NCBI GenBank assembly: GCA_963666765.1 | Contig: OY762933.1 | Coordinates: forward strand, 1,178,001 to 1,242,000 | DNA length: 64,000 nucleotides | Direction: 5' to 3' | From: Foliamicus sp963666765 | GTDB taxonomy: Bacteria; Pseudomonadota; Gammaproteobacteria; Steroidobacterales; Foliamicaceae | Shown: in pieces, positions 33,773 to 44,741 of the stretch | Position numbering within the stretch: the stretch's first letter is position 1 | Layout: every line of letters starts with the position of its first letter | Notes under the pieces: model-generated | Databases searched by the model: none | The model's input: the letters and a program-made list of their open reading frames with translations, nothing else | Told to the model about the DNA's origin: nothing | Program-made: the position numbers and the translations under genes

Positions 33773-33794
33773 GCGGGAGTTGCGCCACGGGCTG

Positions 33795-34394
33795 TTAGCT
33801 CGCGGCCACCCGGGCGACGCGCTCCTGCAAGCCACGGTAGCCGGTATGCAGGTGGGAAAACTCGAGGCCAAGGCGGGCCGCGGCGGCCCGGGCGGCTGTG
33901 AGCAGTTCCGTGTCCCGGGTCTGCGACAGATAGACCAGGCGCCGGTAGTTGCCGAAGAAGGCCTGGGACAGTTCAGGGTGGCGGTCCAGTTGCAGCGTCT
34001 GCACGACGAGCCGGTCAAAGAAGCGCACCAGGAAGTCGGTGAGATAGAAGGTGCCCGGCTCTTCATCGGCAAGGCGCTGGAATACGTCAGCGCCGGCGAA
34101 CAACTCATAGCAGTGCAGCCCCGGAAGGCGCTCCACGCCGGGATGGTCGTCCAGCACCCGGTCGATCTCGCCATAGCTGCCGCAATCCGCATAGCCGACG
34201 AAAATGCGGTGGTACTGCCCGTTCGCAAGCCTGATTTCCTCGCGCAGCCGGGGCGCGATCCGCTCCGGGCGAAGGTGCAATTGCGGATCCAGGCAACGGA
34301 TATGAAGGTGGTCCCAGCCGTTGGCGAGCCGAATCGCGTGCAACTCCCGGGCGAGAGCGCCGCACGCGATTACCAGCACGGGATCCCGTGTCAT
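33795..34394 (-). CDS. DUF1638-domain protein linked to corrinoid methyl transfer
   Basis: 199 aa. ATG 34394 shares its A with the TGA stop of the corrinoid-protein gene (TGATG), which fixes the start. The N-terminus PVLVIACGALARELHAIRLANG and the middle IFVGYADCGSYGEIDRVLDDHPGVERLPGLHCYELFAG match DUF1638. Its conserved Cys/Asp/Gly residues (ACGAL, YADCG, LHCYE) suggest a small-molecule or metal site. The function is not established; genes of this family are often next to methylamine-type corrinoid proteins. Strict translational coupling to the corrinoid protein here supports a direct role with it. Confidence 0.82.
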   Translation of the reverse strand: MTRDPVLVIACGALARELHAIRLANGWDHLHIRCLDPQLHLRPERIAPRLREEIRLANGQYHRIFVGYADCGSYGEIDRVLDDHPGVERLPGLHCYELFAGADVFQRLADEEPGTFYLTDFLVRFFDRLVVQTLQLDRHPELSQAFFGNYRRLVYLSQTRDTELLTAARAAAARLGLEFSHLHTGYRGLQERVARVAAS

Positions 34395-35116
34395 CAGCCG
34401 CCGTGTCTCTTTTGCATCAGCAGGGCGGCGGTGTCCACCGCCGTGGCGGCGTCGCGGCAATAGGCGTCCGCGCCCACTGCCTTGCCGAATTCCTCGTTAA
34501 GCGGCGCGCCGCCGACCAGCACAATGTAGTCCTCGCGAATGGACTGGGCCACGAGCTCGTCAATGACCACCTTCATGTACGGCATGGTGGTGGTCAGCAG
34601 GGCCGACATGCCGAGAATGTCCGGGCGGTGTTCACGCAGCGCCTCCATGTAGCTTTCGACGCTGTTGTTGATGCCGATATCGATCACCTCGTAACCGGCG
34701 CCCTCCATCATCATTCCCACCAGGTTCTTGCCGATGTCGTGAATGTCGCCCTTGACCGTGCCGATCACCATCTTGCCGACCGGCTTCGCGCCCGTCTCCG
34801 CCAGCAGCGGCCGCAGCACGGCCATACCGCCCTTCATGGCGTTGGCCGCCAGCAGTACCTCCGGCACGAACAGGATGCCGTCGCGAAAGTCGATCCCGAC
34901 GATCCGCATGCCCTCCACCAGGGCATCGCTCAGCACCTTGTCCGCCGACCAGCCCCGCTTGAGCAGAATCTCCGTACCTTCAACGATTTCATCCCTGAGG
35001 CCGTCGTAGAGATCGTCGTGCATCTGCTCGACCAGCTCGTCGTTGTCGAGCTCGGAGAGCACGAGATCTTCCGGCTGTTCCGCCGCCTTGTCCTTGCCGC
35101 CCACGTCGTCGTTCAT
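34394..35116 (-). CDS. Corrinoid (B12-binding) methyl-carrier protein, MtbC/MttC type
   Basis: 240 aa. ATG 35116 has GGAGG 8 bases upstream, preferred to TTG 35131. A four-helix cap domain (about residues 20-110, LSDALVEGMRIVGIDFRDGILFVPEVLLAANAMKGGM) precedes a Rossmann B12 domain with the base-off/His-on motif D124-x-H126-x-x-G129 in TVKGDIHDIGKNLVG, then SALLTTTM and VLVGGAPLNEEF. His126 should coordinate cobalt. It is the shuttle that receives a methyl group from MttB and gives it to the pterin methyltransferase. First gene of the minus-strand run; an inverted repeat lies in its leader. Confidence 0.92.
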   Translation of the reverse strand: MNDDVGGKDKAAEQPEDLVLSELDNDELVEQMHDDLYDGLRDEIVEGTEILLKRGWSADKVLSDALVEGMRIVGIDFRDGILFVPEVLLAANAMKGGMAVLRPLLAETGAKPVGKMVIGTVKGDIHDIGKNLVGMMMEGAGYEVIDIGINNSVESYMEALREHRPDILGMSALLTTTMPYMKVVIDELVAQSIREDYIVLVGGAPLNEEFGKAVGADAYCRDAATAVDTAALLMQKRHGG

Positions 35117-35447
35117 GCCATCTGCCTCCAACCACCAAAACTGCTGCCCAACAAAGGCTCAGCAGTTCCAGGACGGGAATCCGTTCGGGTCGCGAGTATG
35201 GGGCAGGCAAGGGCTCTTGGTGAACGATTGCGCCACCGGCCGAAGCGGCCCGGCGCGCGTTCCTGCCCGGCTGCTCCATCTCACGGCCGATCCAGCGGCC
35301 TTGTTCGGCATATTAGCAGTCATGAATTGAAATCCGCAATGGAAAAAACCGCTTTTTCGATGACCTGTGAGATTGCGATCCGTATTGCAAGTCAACCCCA
35401 ATTTCCATGAGAATCGAGACAGCGGCCATCCAAGCCCGGAGAACGCC
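35117..35447. promoter_or_regulatory. Divergent control region between the corrinoid operon and the dehydrogenase operon
   Basis: 331 bases without a convincing gene. At the left end an 8-bp inverted repeat AACTGCTG (35140-35147) / CAGCAGTT (35161-35168) with a 13-base loop lies 11 bases upstream of the GGAGG of the corrinoid gene, so it would form a leader hairpin or an operator. The right half is AT-richer (GAAAAAACCGCTTTTTCG near 35342), the best place for promoters. I found no B12-box of a cobalamin riboswitch and no clear -35/-10 pair. Both operons belong to the same pathway, so shared control from here is expected. Confidence 0.5.
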
Positions 35448-37862
35448 TTGGAAAAACAGGCTCGAATTGTCATAGTCGGCGGCGGCATTATGGGCGTCGG
35501 CCTGCTTTACCACCTGGCGGCCGAAGGATGCGACGACGTCCTGCTGATCGAGAAAGGCGAATTGACGTCGGGCTCCACCTGGCACGCGGCCGGTCAATGC
35601 CCCAACCTGGTCGGCAACTACAACCTCGCCAAGATCCACGAATCCAGCATTTCCCTGTACAGGAAACTGGAGCAACTGACCGGACAGTCGGTCACCTGGC
35701 ACGGTTGCGGCAGCGTCCGCTTCGCCCTCAACGAGCAGGACCTGGACTGGTTCCGCTACCTTCGGGGCATCGCTCAAAACGTCGGTTACCACATGGAGAT
35801 CATCGACGTCGAAAAGATCCGCCAGTTGAATCCCTTTGTCACAACGGAGGGCGTTCTGGCCGGCGCCTGGACCCGCAACGACGGGCATGCCGACCCGTTC
35901 GGGCTGACCCAGGCGATGGCCCGGGGGGCGCGCAACGCAGGCGCGAAAATCGTCCGGCACAACCGGGTAATCGGCATTGACGCCCAACCGGGCGGCGAAT
36001 GGAAAGTGATGACCGAGCAGGGGCCGGTCATTGCCGAAACCGTGGTCAACGCCGCCGGCTGCTTCGCCCGGCAGGTGGCGGGGATGGTGGGTGCGGATCT
36101 TCCCATCCACAACATTCAGCACCACTATCTTGTCACCGGCGCGATACCGGAACTGGCCGGACGGAGTGAAGAACTCCCCGTAACCCGCGACCCCTATGCT
36201 TCCGTGTATCTGCGCCAGGAACAGGAGTCCGGACTGATCGGGATCTACGAATCCGAAGGGCTCGCGGAAGCCTGGCAGCCGGGCGGACTGCCGCCCTGGG
36301 AGTCCGACAGCGAGCTGTTCCAGGATGACCTCGAGCGGCTGATGCCCTGGCTGGAGCGCGCCATGGAGCGCATGCCGATCTTCGAAGCGGCAGGCATCAA
36401 GCAGATAGTCAACGGCGCCATCTCCCACAGCCCGGACGGCCTGCCGTTGCTCGGCCCGGTGGCCGGCTTGAGCAATTACTGGCTCTGCTGCGGCTCGTCC
36501 TTCGGCATTGCCCAGGGCGCCGGCTGCGGCAAGTACCTGGCTCAGTGGATGTTGCATGGCGACTCCGAGATCAACATGACCGGATTTGATCCGCGGCGCT
36601 TCGGGGTGTTTGCTGATAAGACGTACATGGACGCCAGGGGACGCCAGGACTACGCCAGGACCTACGTCACGCCGCCGCCGGGGGAAGAGCTGCCGGCAGC
36701 CCGCCAGCGCCGGACCAGCCCCTTGTATGACAAGCTCAGGGCCCAGGGCTGCGTGTATACCGAGACCTTTGGCTGGGAGCGGCCCAAGTGGTTCTCGCCC
36801 GACGGCCGGGAGGAGCAGTACAGCTTTCGTCACAATAATGTGTTCGAGCTGGTGAGCGAAGAATGCCTTGCCGTGCGCGAGCGGGTCGGCATCCTGGACC
36901 TCTCCGGATTCGCCAAGTACGACGTTACGGGCCCCGATGCCCGCACGATGCTGAATCGGCTTTGCGCCAACCGGGTGCCGAAGGATGGCCGTATCGCGCT
37001 CACCCACCTGCTGTCGGAGGGCGGGCGCATCGGCGCGGAAATGACCATCACGCACCTCGACGACGAGACCTTCTACCTGCTTTCGGCCGCCGGCGCCGAA
37101 CTGCGCGACCTGGACCACCTGCAACAGGGCCGGCGTCTCTCCGAACAGGTGAGCGTCGCCAATGTCACCGACCGGCGGGGGGTCCTGGTGCTGGCCGGAC
37201 CGCGCGCCCGGGAAGTGCTGGCTCAGGTCACGGATTCGCCCCTGGACAGCGCTGCTTTTCGCTGGCTGACGGCCAGGGAAGTCGAGATTGCCGGGAGGCC
37301 GGTGCGCGCGTTGCGGGTGAACTACGTGGGCGAACTCGGCTGGGAACTGCATCCCGCCATGGAGCATCTGGAGGCGCTGCACGACGCGCTGATGGCGGCC
37401 GGAGCGGAATTCGGCATCCGCAATTTCGGCCTCTATGCGGTCAACAGCCTGCGGCTGGAAAAAGCCTATCGCAGCTGGGGCGTGGAACTGACCAACGAAG
37501 TCACCATGATCGATGCGGCCATGGAGCGCTTCATCAAGTTCGACAAGGGCGACTTCGTCGGCCGGGAGGCGACCCTCGGGCAGCGGGACCGCACACTGCA
37601 ACTGATCTACTTCGCCCTGGACGACGGCGATGCGGACGTGCAGGGCGGCGAGCCGATCTTCGCCGGTGAGCGCTGCGTGGGGGTGACCACCTCCGGCGGC
37701 TATGGCCACTTTGTCCGTCAGAGCCTCGGCTTCGGCTACGTTCCCCCGTCGCTGGCCGGCTCCGCCACCGCGTTGACGGTCGAAGTGCTCGGGCAAAGGC
37801 GGCGGGTGACGGTGCTTGATGAGCCCGTGCACGACCCGGCCAACGCCCGTTTACGCGCCTGA
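35448..37862 (+). CDS. FAD- and THF-dependent N-methyl dehydrogenase, dimethylglycine/sarcosine dehydrogenase-like (1)
   Basis: 804 aa. I choose TTG 35448 because GGAG lies 6 bases upstream and the FAD motif IVIVGGGIMGVGLLYHLAAEG follows at once; a GTG at 35367 gives 27 extra residues. SGSTWHAAGQ contains His46, the position of covalent FAD attachment in mitochondrial DMGDH. The DAO domain spans about residues 5-370, then a FAO/GcvT-type linker and the GcvT THF-binding fold (VFELVSEECLAVRERVGILDLSGFAKYDVTGPDA; RVNYVGELGWELH). It oxidises an N-methyl group and traps it as 5,10-methylene-THF. Glycine, sarcosine or dimethylglycine specificity cannot be decided. Confidence 0.88.
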   Translation: MEKQARIVIVGGGIMGVGLLYHLAAEGCDDVLLIEKGELTSGSTWHAAGQCPNLVGNYNLAKIHESSISLYRKLEQLTGQSVTWHGCGSVRFALNEQDLDWFRYLRGIAQNVGYHMEIIDVEKIRQLNPFVTTEGVLAGAWTRNDGHADPFGLTQAMARGARNAGAKIVRHNRVIGIDAQPGGEWKVMTEQGPVIAETVVNAAGCFARQVAGMVGADLPIHNIQHHYLVTGAIPELAGRSEELPVTRDPYASVYLRQEQESGLIGIYESEGLAEAWQPGGLPPWESDSELFQDDLERLMPWLERAMERMPIFEAAGIKQIVNGAISHSPDGLPLLGPVAGLSNYWLCCGSSFGIAQGAGCGKYLAQWMLHGDSEINMTGFDPRRFGVFADKTYMDARGRQDYARTYVTPPPGEELPAARQRRTSPLYDKLRAQGCVYTETFGWERPKWFSPDGREEQYSFRHNNVFELVSEECLAVRERVGILDLSGFAKYDVTGPDARTMLNRLCANRVPKDGRIALTHLLSEGGRIGAEMTITHLDDETFYLLSAAGAELRDLDHLQQGRRLSEQVSVANVTDRRGVLVLAGPRAREVLAQVTDSPLDSAAFRWLTAREVEIAGRPVRALRVNYVGELGWELHPAMEHLEALHDALMAAGAEFGIRNFGLYAVNSLRLEKAYRSWGVELTNEVTMIDAAMERFIKFDKGDFVGREATLGQRDRTLQLIYFALDDGDADVQGGEPIFAGERCVGVTTSGGYGHFVRQSLGFGYVPPSLAGSATALTVEVLGQRRRVTVLDEPVHDPANARLRA

Positions 37863-37909
37863 CGGCTCGTGAGCGCCCGGGCCAGCAACGGTTGCGCATC
37901 TGACCGCCC

Positions 37910-40366
37910 ATGACCACCGCGAGCGAGCGCCCCGCCGAGCTGCCGCGCAGCGCCAGCGTGATCGTGATCGGCGGCGGCGTAATCGGTTGCTCGGTTGCGT
38001 ATCACCTGGCGCGGGACGGGGTCTCCGACGTGACGCTGCTGGAGCGCAGGCAGCTCACTTCGGGCACTACCTGGCACGCCGCCGGACTCGTTGGCCAATT
38101 GCGCACGTCAATCAACATGACGGAACTGGCGCGCTATACCAGCGAACTCTACCTGCGCCTGGAGGAGGAAACCGGCCAGGCCACCGGCTACCGGCGCTGC
38201 GGTTCCCTTTCGCTCGCCACCAACGAGGAACGGTTCGAGGAACTCAAGCGGAGCGCGTCGATGGCGCAGGTCTTCGGGCTCGACGTGGAAGTGGTGACGC
38301 CCGCTGCGATCAAGGCGCGGGCTCCGCTGCTGCACACCGGGGACCTTCTCGGCGGGATCCACATCCCCTCAGACGGCTACGCCAACGCCGTGGACATCAC
38401 CAATGCGCTGGCCAAGGGGGCCCGCGCGGCCGGCGCACGTATCTATCAGAACGTGCCCGTTACCGCCATCCGCACCGGGCCCGGAGGCGTGACCGGAGTG
38501 GCCACCGATCAGGGCGATATCGCCGCCGAATTCGTGGTGCTGTGCGCCGGCATGTGGACCCGGGAACTGGCGGCAACGGTCGGGGTGAACGTGCCCCTGC
38601 ATGCCTGCGAGCACTACTACGCGCTGTTTGAATCGGTGGCGGGGCTGGATGCGGGCTTTCCGGTGGTGCGCGACTATGACGCCTGCGCGTACTACAAGTA
38701 CGACGCCGGAAAACTGCTCCTCGGCGCTTTCGAGCCGCATGCCCGCCCCTGGGCCGCCGAGGGCATTCCCGAGGATTTCTGCTTCGACGAAATCGCCGGC
38801 AGCATGGAGCACTTCGAGCCCATTTTCGAACAGGCCATGGTGCGCGTGCCGGCACTGGAATCCGCCGGGCTGGAAACCTTCTTCTGCGGCCCGGAGAGTT
38901 TTACGCCGGACGTGCGCTACCACATCGGCCAGGCGCCCGAACTCGACAATTGCTATGTGGCGGCGGGCCTGAATTCCATCGGTCTGCAGTCCGCCGGCGG
39001 CATCGGCAGGGTGATCTCCGAGTGGATACGCGTCGGCCACCCGCCGAAGGACCTCTGGGAAGTGGATGTGCGCCGCAACCAGCCCTTTCAACGCAATCGC
39101 AAGTACCTGCGCGAACGCGTATCCGAGAGCCTCGGCCTCTTGTACGCCACGCACTACCCCTATCGCCAGTACGACACCGCCCGGGGGGTCCGCAAATCGC
39201 CGCTCTACGATCGCCTGAAGGCTATCGGAGCCTGCCATGGCGAGCTTGCGGGCTGGGAGCGGCCCAACTGGTACGCGCCGGATCCGGCCCTCGCCCGCTA
39301 CGAGTACAGCTACGGGCGGCAGAACTGGTTCGAGCATTCCGCGGCGGAGCACCGCGCCGTGCGCGAACAGGCGGGGCTCTTCGACCAGTCCTCCTTCGCC
39401 AAGTTCCGGCTTGAGGGCGATGATGCCGCCCGGGTGCTGAATTTCGTCTGCGCAAACAATATCGACGTGCGCCCCGGCCGCATCGTCTACACCCAGTGGC
39501 TGAACGAGCGGGGCGGCATCGAAGCGGATCTCACCGTGACCCGGCTGGCCGAAGACTGCTTCCTGATCGTGACCGCCGCGGCCACCGAAGTGCGGGATTT
39601 CGACTGGCTCAAGCGGCACATTCCGGCCGACGCCCGCTGCGTGCCGACCAATGTGACTTCAGCCATGGGGGTGATTTCGATCATGGGCCCGAAGACCCGG
39701 GCGCTGCTGCAATCCCTGACTCCGGACGATCTGTCGCACGAGGCCTTTCCGTTCGCCCACAGCCGGGAAATCGAACTTGGCTACGCCCGGGTGCGGGCCT
39801 CCCGGATCACCTACGTCGGCGAACTCGGCTGGGAACTCTACATCCCGACCGAGTTTGTGGCCGGCGTCTACGACGCCATCGTCGCCGCGGGCGCGCCGTT
39901 CGGTCTGACCCACGCCGGCTACCACGCGCTGGATTCGCTGCGCATCGAAAAGGCCTATCGCCATTGGGGCCACGACATTACCGACGAGGACACGCCGCTG
40001 GAAGCGGGCTTAAGCTTTGCCGTGAAGTTCGACAAACCGGGCGGGTTCATCGGGCGGGATGCGCTGCTGAAGGAAAAGGCCGCAGGGCCGGCGAGGAAAT
40101 TGCTGCAGTTCCGGCTGCTGGACCCCCGGCCGCTGCTGTATCACAACGAACCCATCTGGCGCGATGACGCCCTGGTCGGTCACGTCACCTCCGGCGCGTA
40201 CGGCCACACGCTCGGCGGCGCAATCGGGCTCGGTTACGTCGATACGGCCAAGGCGCCGGATCCGGTTGAAGGAACCTTCCACATTGAAGTGGCCGGCGAA
40301 CGCATACCGGCGGAGGCTTCCTCCATCCCGATGTACGACCCCGGAAACAGTCGCATCCGCTGCTGA
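37910..40366 (+). CDS. FAD- and THF-dependent N-methyl dehydrogenase, dimethylglycine/sarcosine dehydrogenase-like (2)
   Basis: 818 aa from ATG 37910, 47 bases after its paralogue. The same architecture is seen: ASVIVIGGGVIGCSVAYHLARDG, then SGTTWHAAGL with His56 at the covalent FAD site, and a C-terminal GcvT half (VREQAGLFDQSSFAKFRLEGDDAARVL; RITYVGELGWELYIPTEF; HALDSLRIEKAYRHWGHDI). The two tandem genes are similar in layout but clearly diverged along their length, so they probably act on successive substrates, for example dimethylglycine and then sarcosine, each giving methylene-THF. Electrons should leave through ETF; no etf genes are in the window. Confidence 0.88.
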   Translation: MTTASERPAELPRSASVIVIGGGVIGCSVAYHLARDGVSDVTLLERRQLTSGTTWHAAGLVGQLRTSINMTELARYTSELYLRLEEETGQATGYRRCGSLSLATNEERFEELKRSASMAQVFGLDVEVVTPAAIKARAPLLHTGDLLGGIHIPSDGYANAVDITNALAKGARAAGARIYQNVPVTAIRTGPGGVTGVATDQGDIAAEFVVLCAGMWTRELAATVGVNVPLHACEHYYALFESVAGLDAGFPVVRDYDACAYYKYDAGKLLLGAFEPHARPWAAEGIPEDFCFDEIAGSMEHFEPIFEQAMVRVPALESAGLETFFCGPESFTPDVRYHIGQAPELDNCYVAAGLNSIGLQSAGGIGRVISEWIRVGHPPKDLWEVDVRRNQPFQRNRKYLRERVSESLGLLYATHYPYRQYDTARGVRKSPLYDRLKAIGACHGELAGWERPNWYAPDPALARYEYSYGRQNWFEHSAAEHRAVREQAGLFDQSSFAKFRLEGDDAARVLNFVCANNIDVRPGRIVYTQWLNERGGIEADLTVTRLAEDCFLIVTAAATEVRDFDWLKRHIPADARCVPTNVTSAMGVISIMGPKTRALLQSLTPDDLSHEAFPFAHSREIELGYARVRASRITYVGELGWELYIPTEFVAGVYDAIVAAGAPFGLTHAGYHALDSLRIEKAYRHWGHDITDEDTPLEAGLSFAVKFDKPGGFIGRDALLKEKAAGPARKLLQFRLLDPRPLLYHNEPIWRDDALVGHVTSGAYGHTLGGAIGLGYVDTAKAPDPVEGTFHIEVAGERIPAEASSIPMYDPGNSRIRC

Positions 40367-40414
40367 TTGCGGGACCGCATACTTGGCACACTGACACCTG
40401 CCCCGCGCAAGATC

Positions 40415-41917
40415 ATGAAAACAATCGGAAACTATATTCACGGGACACGGACCCCCAGTTCGTCCGGGCGGGTCGCACCCGTTTACAACCCGGCGACCGG
40501 GGAACAGCGTCTCAACGTCGCGCTTTCGAGCGGCGACGAGACGCGGGCCGCAATCGCAGCCGCACAGCAGGCCTTTGCGTCCTGGAAAGCGGTCACGCCC
40601 CTGAACCGGGCCCGCGTGATGTTCGCCTTCAAGGCGCTGATCGACCAACATCGGGATGAGCTGGCCGAACTCATTACGATGGAACACGGCAAGGTGCTCT
40701 CCGACGCTCGCAATGAACTGGCGCGCGGACTCGAGGTTGTGGAGTTCGCGACAGGGATACCGCATCTGCTCAAGGGCGAGCACAGCCTGAACGTGGGGCG
40801 CGGGGTGGACGGCTACAGCCTGATGCAGCCGCTTGGCGTTTGCGCCGGGATCAGCCCGTTCAATTTTCCGGCGATGGTGCCCATGTGGATGTTTCCGGTC
40901 GCCATCGCCTGCGGCAACACCTTCGTGATGAAACCGTCGGAGAAGGACCCGTCGGTGACCCTGCGGCTGGCCGAACTGCTCACCGAGGCGGGTCTTCCGG
41001 ATGGGGTCTTCAACATAGTCAACGGAGACAAGGTCGCCGTTGACGTGCTGCTGACGGATGAGCGTGTCCAGGCCGTCAGCTTCGTGGGATCAACCCCGGT
41101 CGCGAAGTACGTGTATTCAACGGCGGGCGCAAGCGGGAAACGCGTGCAGGCGCTGGGCGGCGCAAAGAACCACATGCTCATCATGCCCGACGCCGACCCC
41201 GACCAGGTCGTGCGTTCGCTGATCGGCGCCGCCTATGGCTCGGCCGGTGAACGCTGCATGGCGATTTCCGTGGCGGTCTGCGTCGGGGAGGACGTGGCCG
41301 ACCGGCTCGTCGGGCGGCTGGAGCGGGAAATCGATTCGCTGCGGGTGGGCCCTGGCTACGGCCTGGAGCAGGAAGCCAACATGGGACCGCTGATTTCAGA
41401 GGAGCATGCAGCCAGGGTGCGCGCATACATCGACAGCGGCGTCGAGGAAGGCGCCACGCTTCGCCGGGATGGCCGGGATTTCGAGTATTCCCAGGGGAAT
41501 CGCGGTTTCTTCGTTGGCGCGACGCTGTTCGATCACGTGAAACGCGGGATGCGCATCTACGAGGAGGAGATCTTCGGTCCGGTGCTCAGCGTCGTGCGCG
41601 TGGACAGCCGCGATGAGGCAGTCGGCCTGATCAATAAGCATGAATACGGCAACGGCACCGCCATATTCACGCGTGACGGCGACAGCGCACGCCGTTTCTG
41701 CGAGGAGATAGAAGTCGGAATGGTCGGCGTCAACGTGCCGATCCCGGTGCCGATGGCATTTCACAGCTTCGGTGGCTGGAAACGGTCACTGTTCGGTCCG
41801 CTGCACATGCATGGCCCCGACGGCGTCCGTTTCTACACGCGCATGAAATCGATCACGGCCCGCTGGCCGGCGGGTCCGTCCGCCGACCCCGAATTCTCGA
41901 TGCCCACGATGAAGTGA
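40415..41917 (+). CDS. mmsA: CoA-acylating methylmalonate-semialdehyde dehydrogenase-type aldehyde dehydrogenase
   Basis: 500 aa from ATG 40415. The MmsA/IolA features are present: N-terminal IGNYIHGTR, the Rossmann segment QPLGVCAGISPFNFPAMVPMWMFPVAIACGNTFVMKPSEKDP, the catalytic Cys in SAGERCMAISVAV, and FGPLHMHGPDGVRFYTRMKSITARWP at the C-terminus. MmsA turns methylmalonate or malonate semialdehyde plus CoA and NAD+ into propionyl- or acetyl-CoA and CO2. Coming 48 bases after the second dehydrogenase, it may handle the carbon skeleton left after demethylation (for example from a beta-alanine derivative), or be the valine enzyme placed here by chance. Confidence 0.88.
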   Translation: MKTIGNYIHGTRTPSSSGRVAPVYNPATGEQRLNVALSSGDETRAAIAAAQQAFASWKAVTPLNRARVMFAFKALIDQHRDELAELITMEHGKVLSDARNELARGLEVVEFATGIPHLLKGEHSLNVGRGVDGYSLMQPLGVCAGISPFNFPAMVPMWMFPVAIACGNTFVMKPSEKDPSVTLRLAELLTEAGLPDGVFNIVNGDKVAVDVLLTDERVQAVSFVGSTPVAKYVYSTAGASGKRVQALGGAKNHMLIMPDADPDQVVRSLIGAAYGSAGERCMAISVAVCVGEDVADRLVGRLEREIDSLRVGPGYGLEQEANMGPLISEEHAARVRAYIDSGVEEGATLRRDGRDFEYSQGNRGFFVGATLFDHVKRGMRIYEEEIFGPVLSVVRVDSRDEAVGLINKHEYGNGTAIFTRDGDSARRFCEEIEVGMVGVNVPIPVPMAFHSFGGWKRSLFGPLHMHGPDGVRFYTRMKSITARWPAGPSADPEFSMPTMK

Positions 41918-41929
41918 AGGGCGCGGCAG

Positions 41930-43457
<1,528 letters not shown>

Positions 43458-43465
<8 letters not shown>

Positions 43466-44741
43466 CTGGTCCCAATACCCCTTGGAATCCTTCGTCGACT
43501 CGGAGAGATCGATTTCTTACGGCATAGTTCAACCAGGAAAACCGAAAGAACACGGTGTGCCCATCGTCCGTGTCAACAATTTCAAGGACGGATGCATTGA
43601 TGTTCGTGATGCTCTTACGATTGATCCTAAAGTTGAGGCGAAATATCAGCGTTCCCGCTTACAAGGCGGCGAACTCCTTCTAACACTTGTAGGCACAATG
43701 GGCTTGTCCGCGATCGTTCCCGACGAATTGCATGGATGGAATGTCGCTCGCGCCGTGGGTGTCGTTCCTCTGAAGAAGGATGTCGATGAACGTTGGCTGA
43801 ACTTTGTCTTACGCAGTCAACCTTCTCAGGACTTTATTGAGACCCACGCCAATACAACAGTTCAACCGACTTTCAATCTCCGGGATTTAGCTCGCCTCCC
43901 GATCCCAATGCCGCCCGCCAGCGTGCGCCTGTCTGCTTCAGAGTTACTCTCGGCCCTCGACGACAAGATCGAAGTTAACCGCCGGATGAACGAGACGCTG
44001 GAGGCGATGGCGCGGGCGATCTTCAAGGACTGGTTCGTCGATTTCGGCCCCACCCGCGCCAAGGCCGAAGGCCGCGAGCCCTACCTAGCGCCGGAACTCT
44101 GGGACCTGTTCCCCGACGCGCTAGACGATGATGGGAAGCCGGTCGCGTGGATGATAAAGCCGCTCGACAAGATCGCAGACTTCCTGAATGGCTTGGCTCT
44201 TCAAAAATTTCCCGCTTCGGACTCTGACGATAGTTTGCCCGTCATCAAGATCGCTGAGTTGCGGGGAGGCATAACGTCGAAATCTAGCCGGGCATCCCGA
44301 GATGTTCCATGCAAGTACGTCGTTAGGAACGGTGACTTTCTGTTCTCCTGGTCCGGTAGCCTACTCGCAAAATTCTGGACTGAAGGCGACGGAGCGCTCA
44401 ACCAGCACCTTTTCAAGGTGACTTCGGACAGCTTTCCATCGTGGTTTTTCAGCCAATGGGTTCACCATCATTTGGAGGAATTCCAGGCAATAGCGGCCTC
44501 GAAGGCAACAACAATGGGTCACATTCAGCGGCGGCACCTGAAGGAGGCAGCGACCATTTGCCCGCCCAATGAGGTCCTCAGGTTGCTCGGTCAAAGCGTT
44601 GGCCCGCTCGTTGAACAGTCCATCAAGGCTGAGTTGCAGAACCGAACACTCGCAGAAACTCGCGACCTCCTCCTACCAAAGCTCATGTCCGGTGAAATCT
44701 GCCTTCGAGACGCCAAAATAGCAGTTGAGGCAGTGACATGA
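43458..44741 (+). CDS. hsdS: Type I restriction-modification specificity subunit
   Basis: 427 aa from ATG 43458. Two target-recognition halves are seen: the first includes LQGGELLLTLVGTMGLSAIVPDELHGWNVARAVGVVPL and ends in the conserved helix LSALDDKIEVNRRMNETLEAMARAIFKDWFVDFGPTRAK, the second ends in a matching NRTLAETRDLLLPKLMSGEI. The base composition of the recognition parts is visibly lower in GC than hsdM and the central helix, usual for exchanged recognition domains. It directs the methyltransferase to a bipartite site that cannot be predicted here. ATGA overlap with the next gene. Confidence 0.94.

Noticed and set aside
35117..35447. Cobalamin riboswitch upstream of the corrinoid-protein gene
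   Set aside because: No B12-box-like conserved core was found on either strand; only a simple hairpin is present.
35313..37832. 839-codon minus-strand open frame opposite the first DMGDH-like gene
   Set aside because: Shadow frame in GC-rich DNA; the plus strand carries clear FAD and GcvT motifs.
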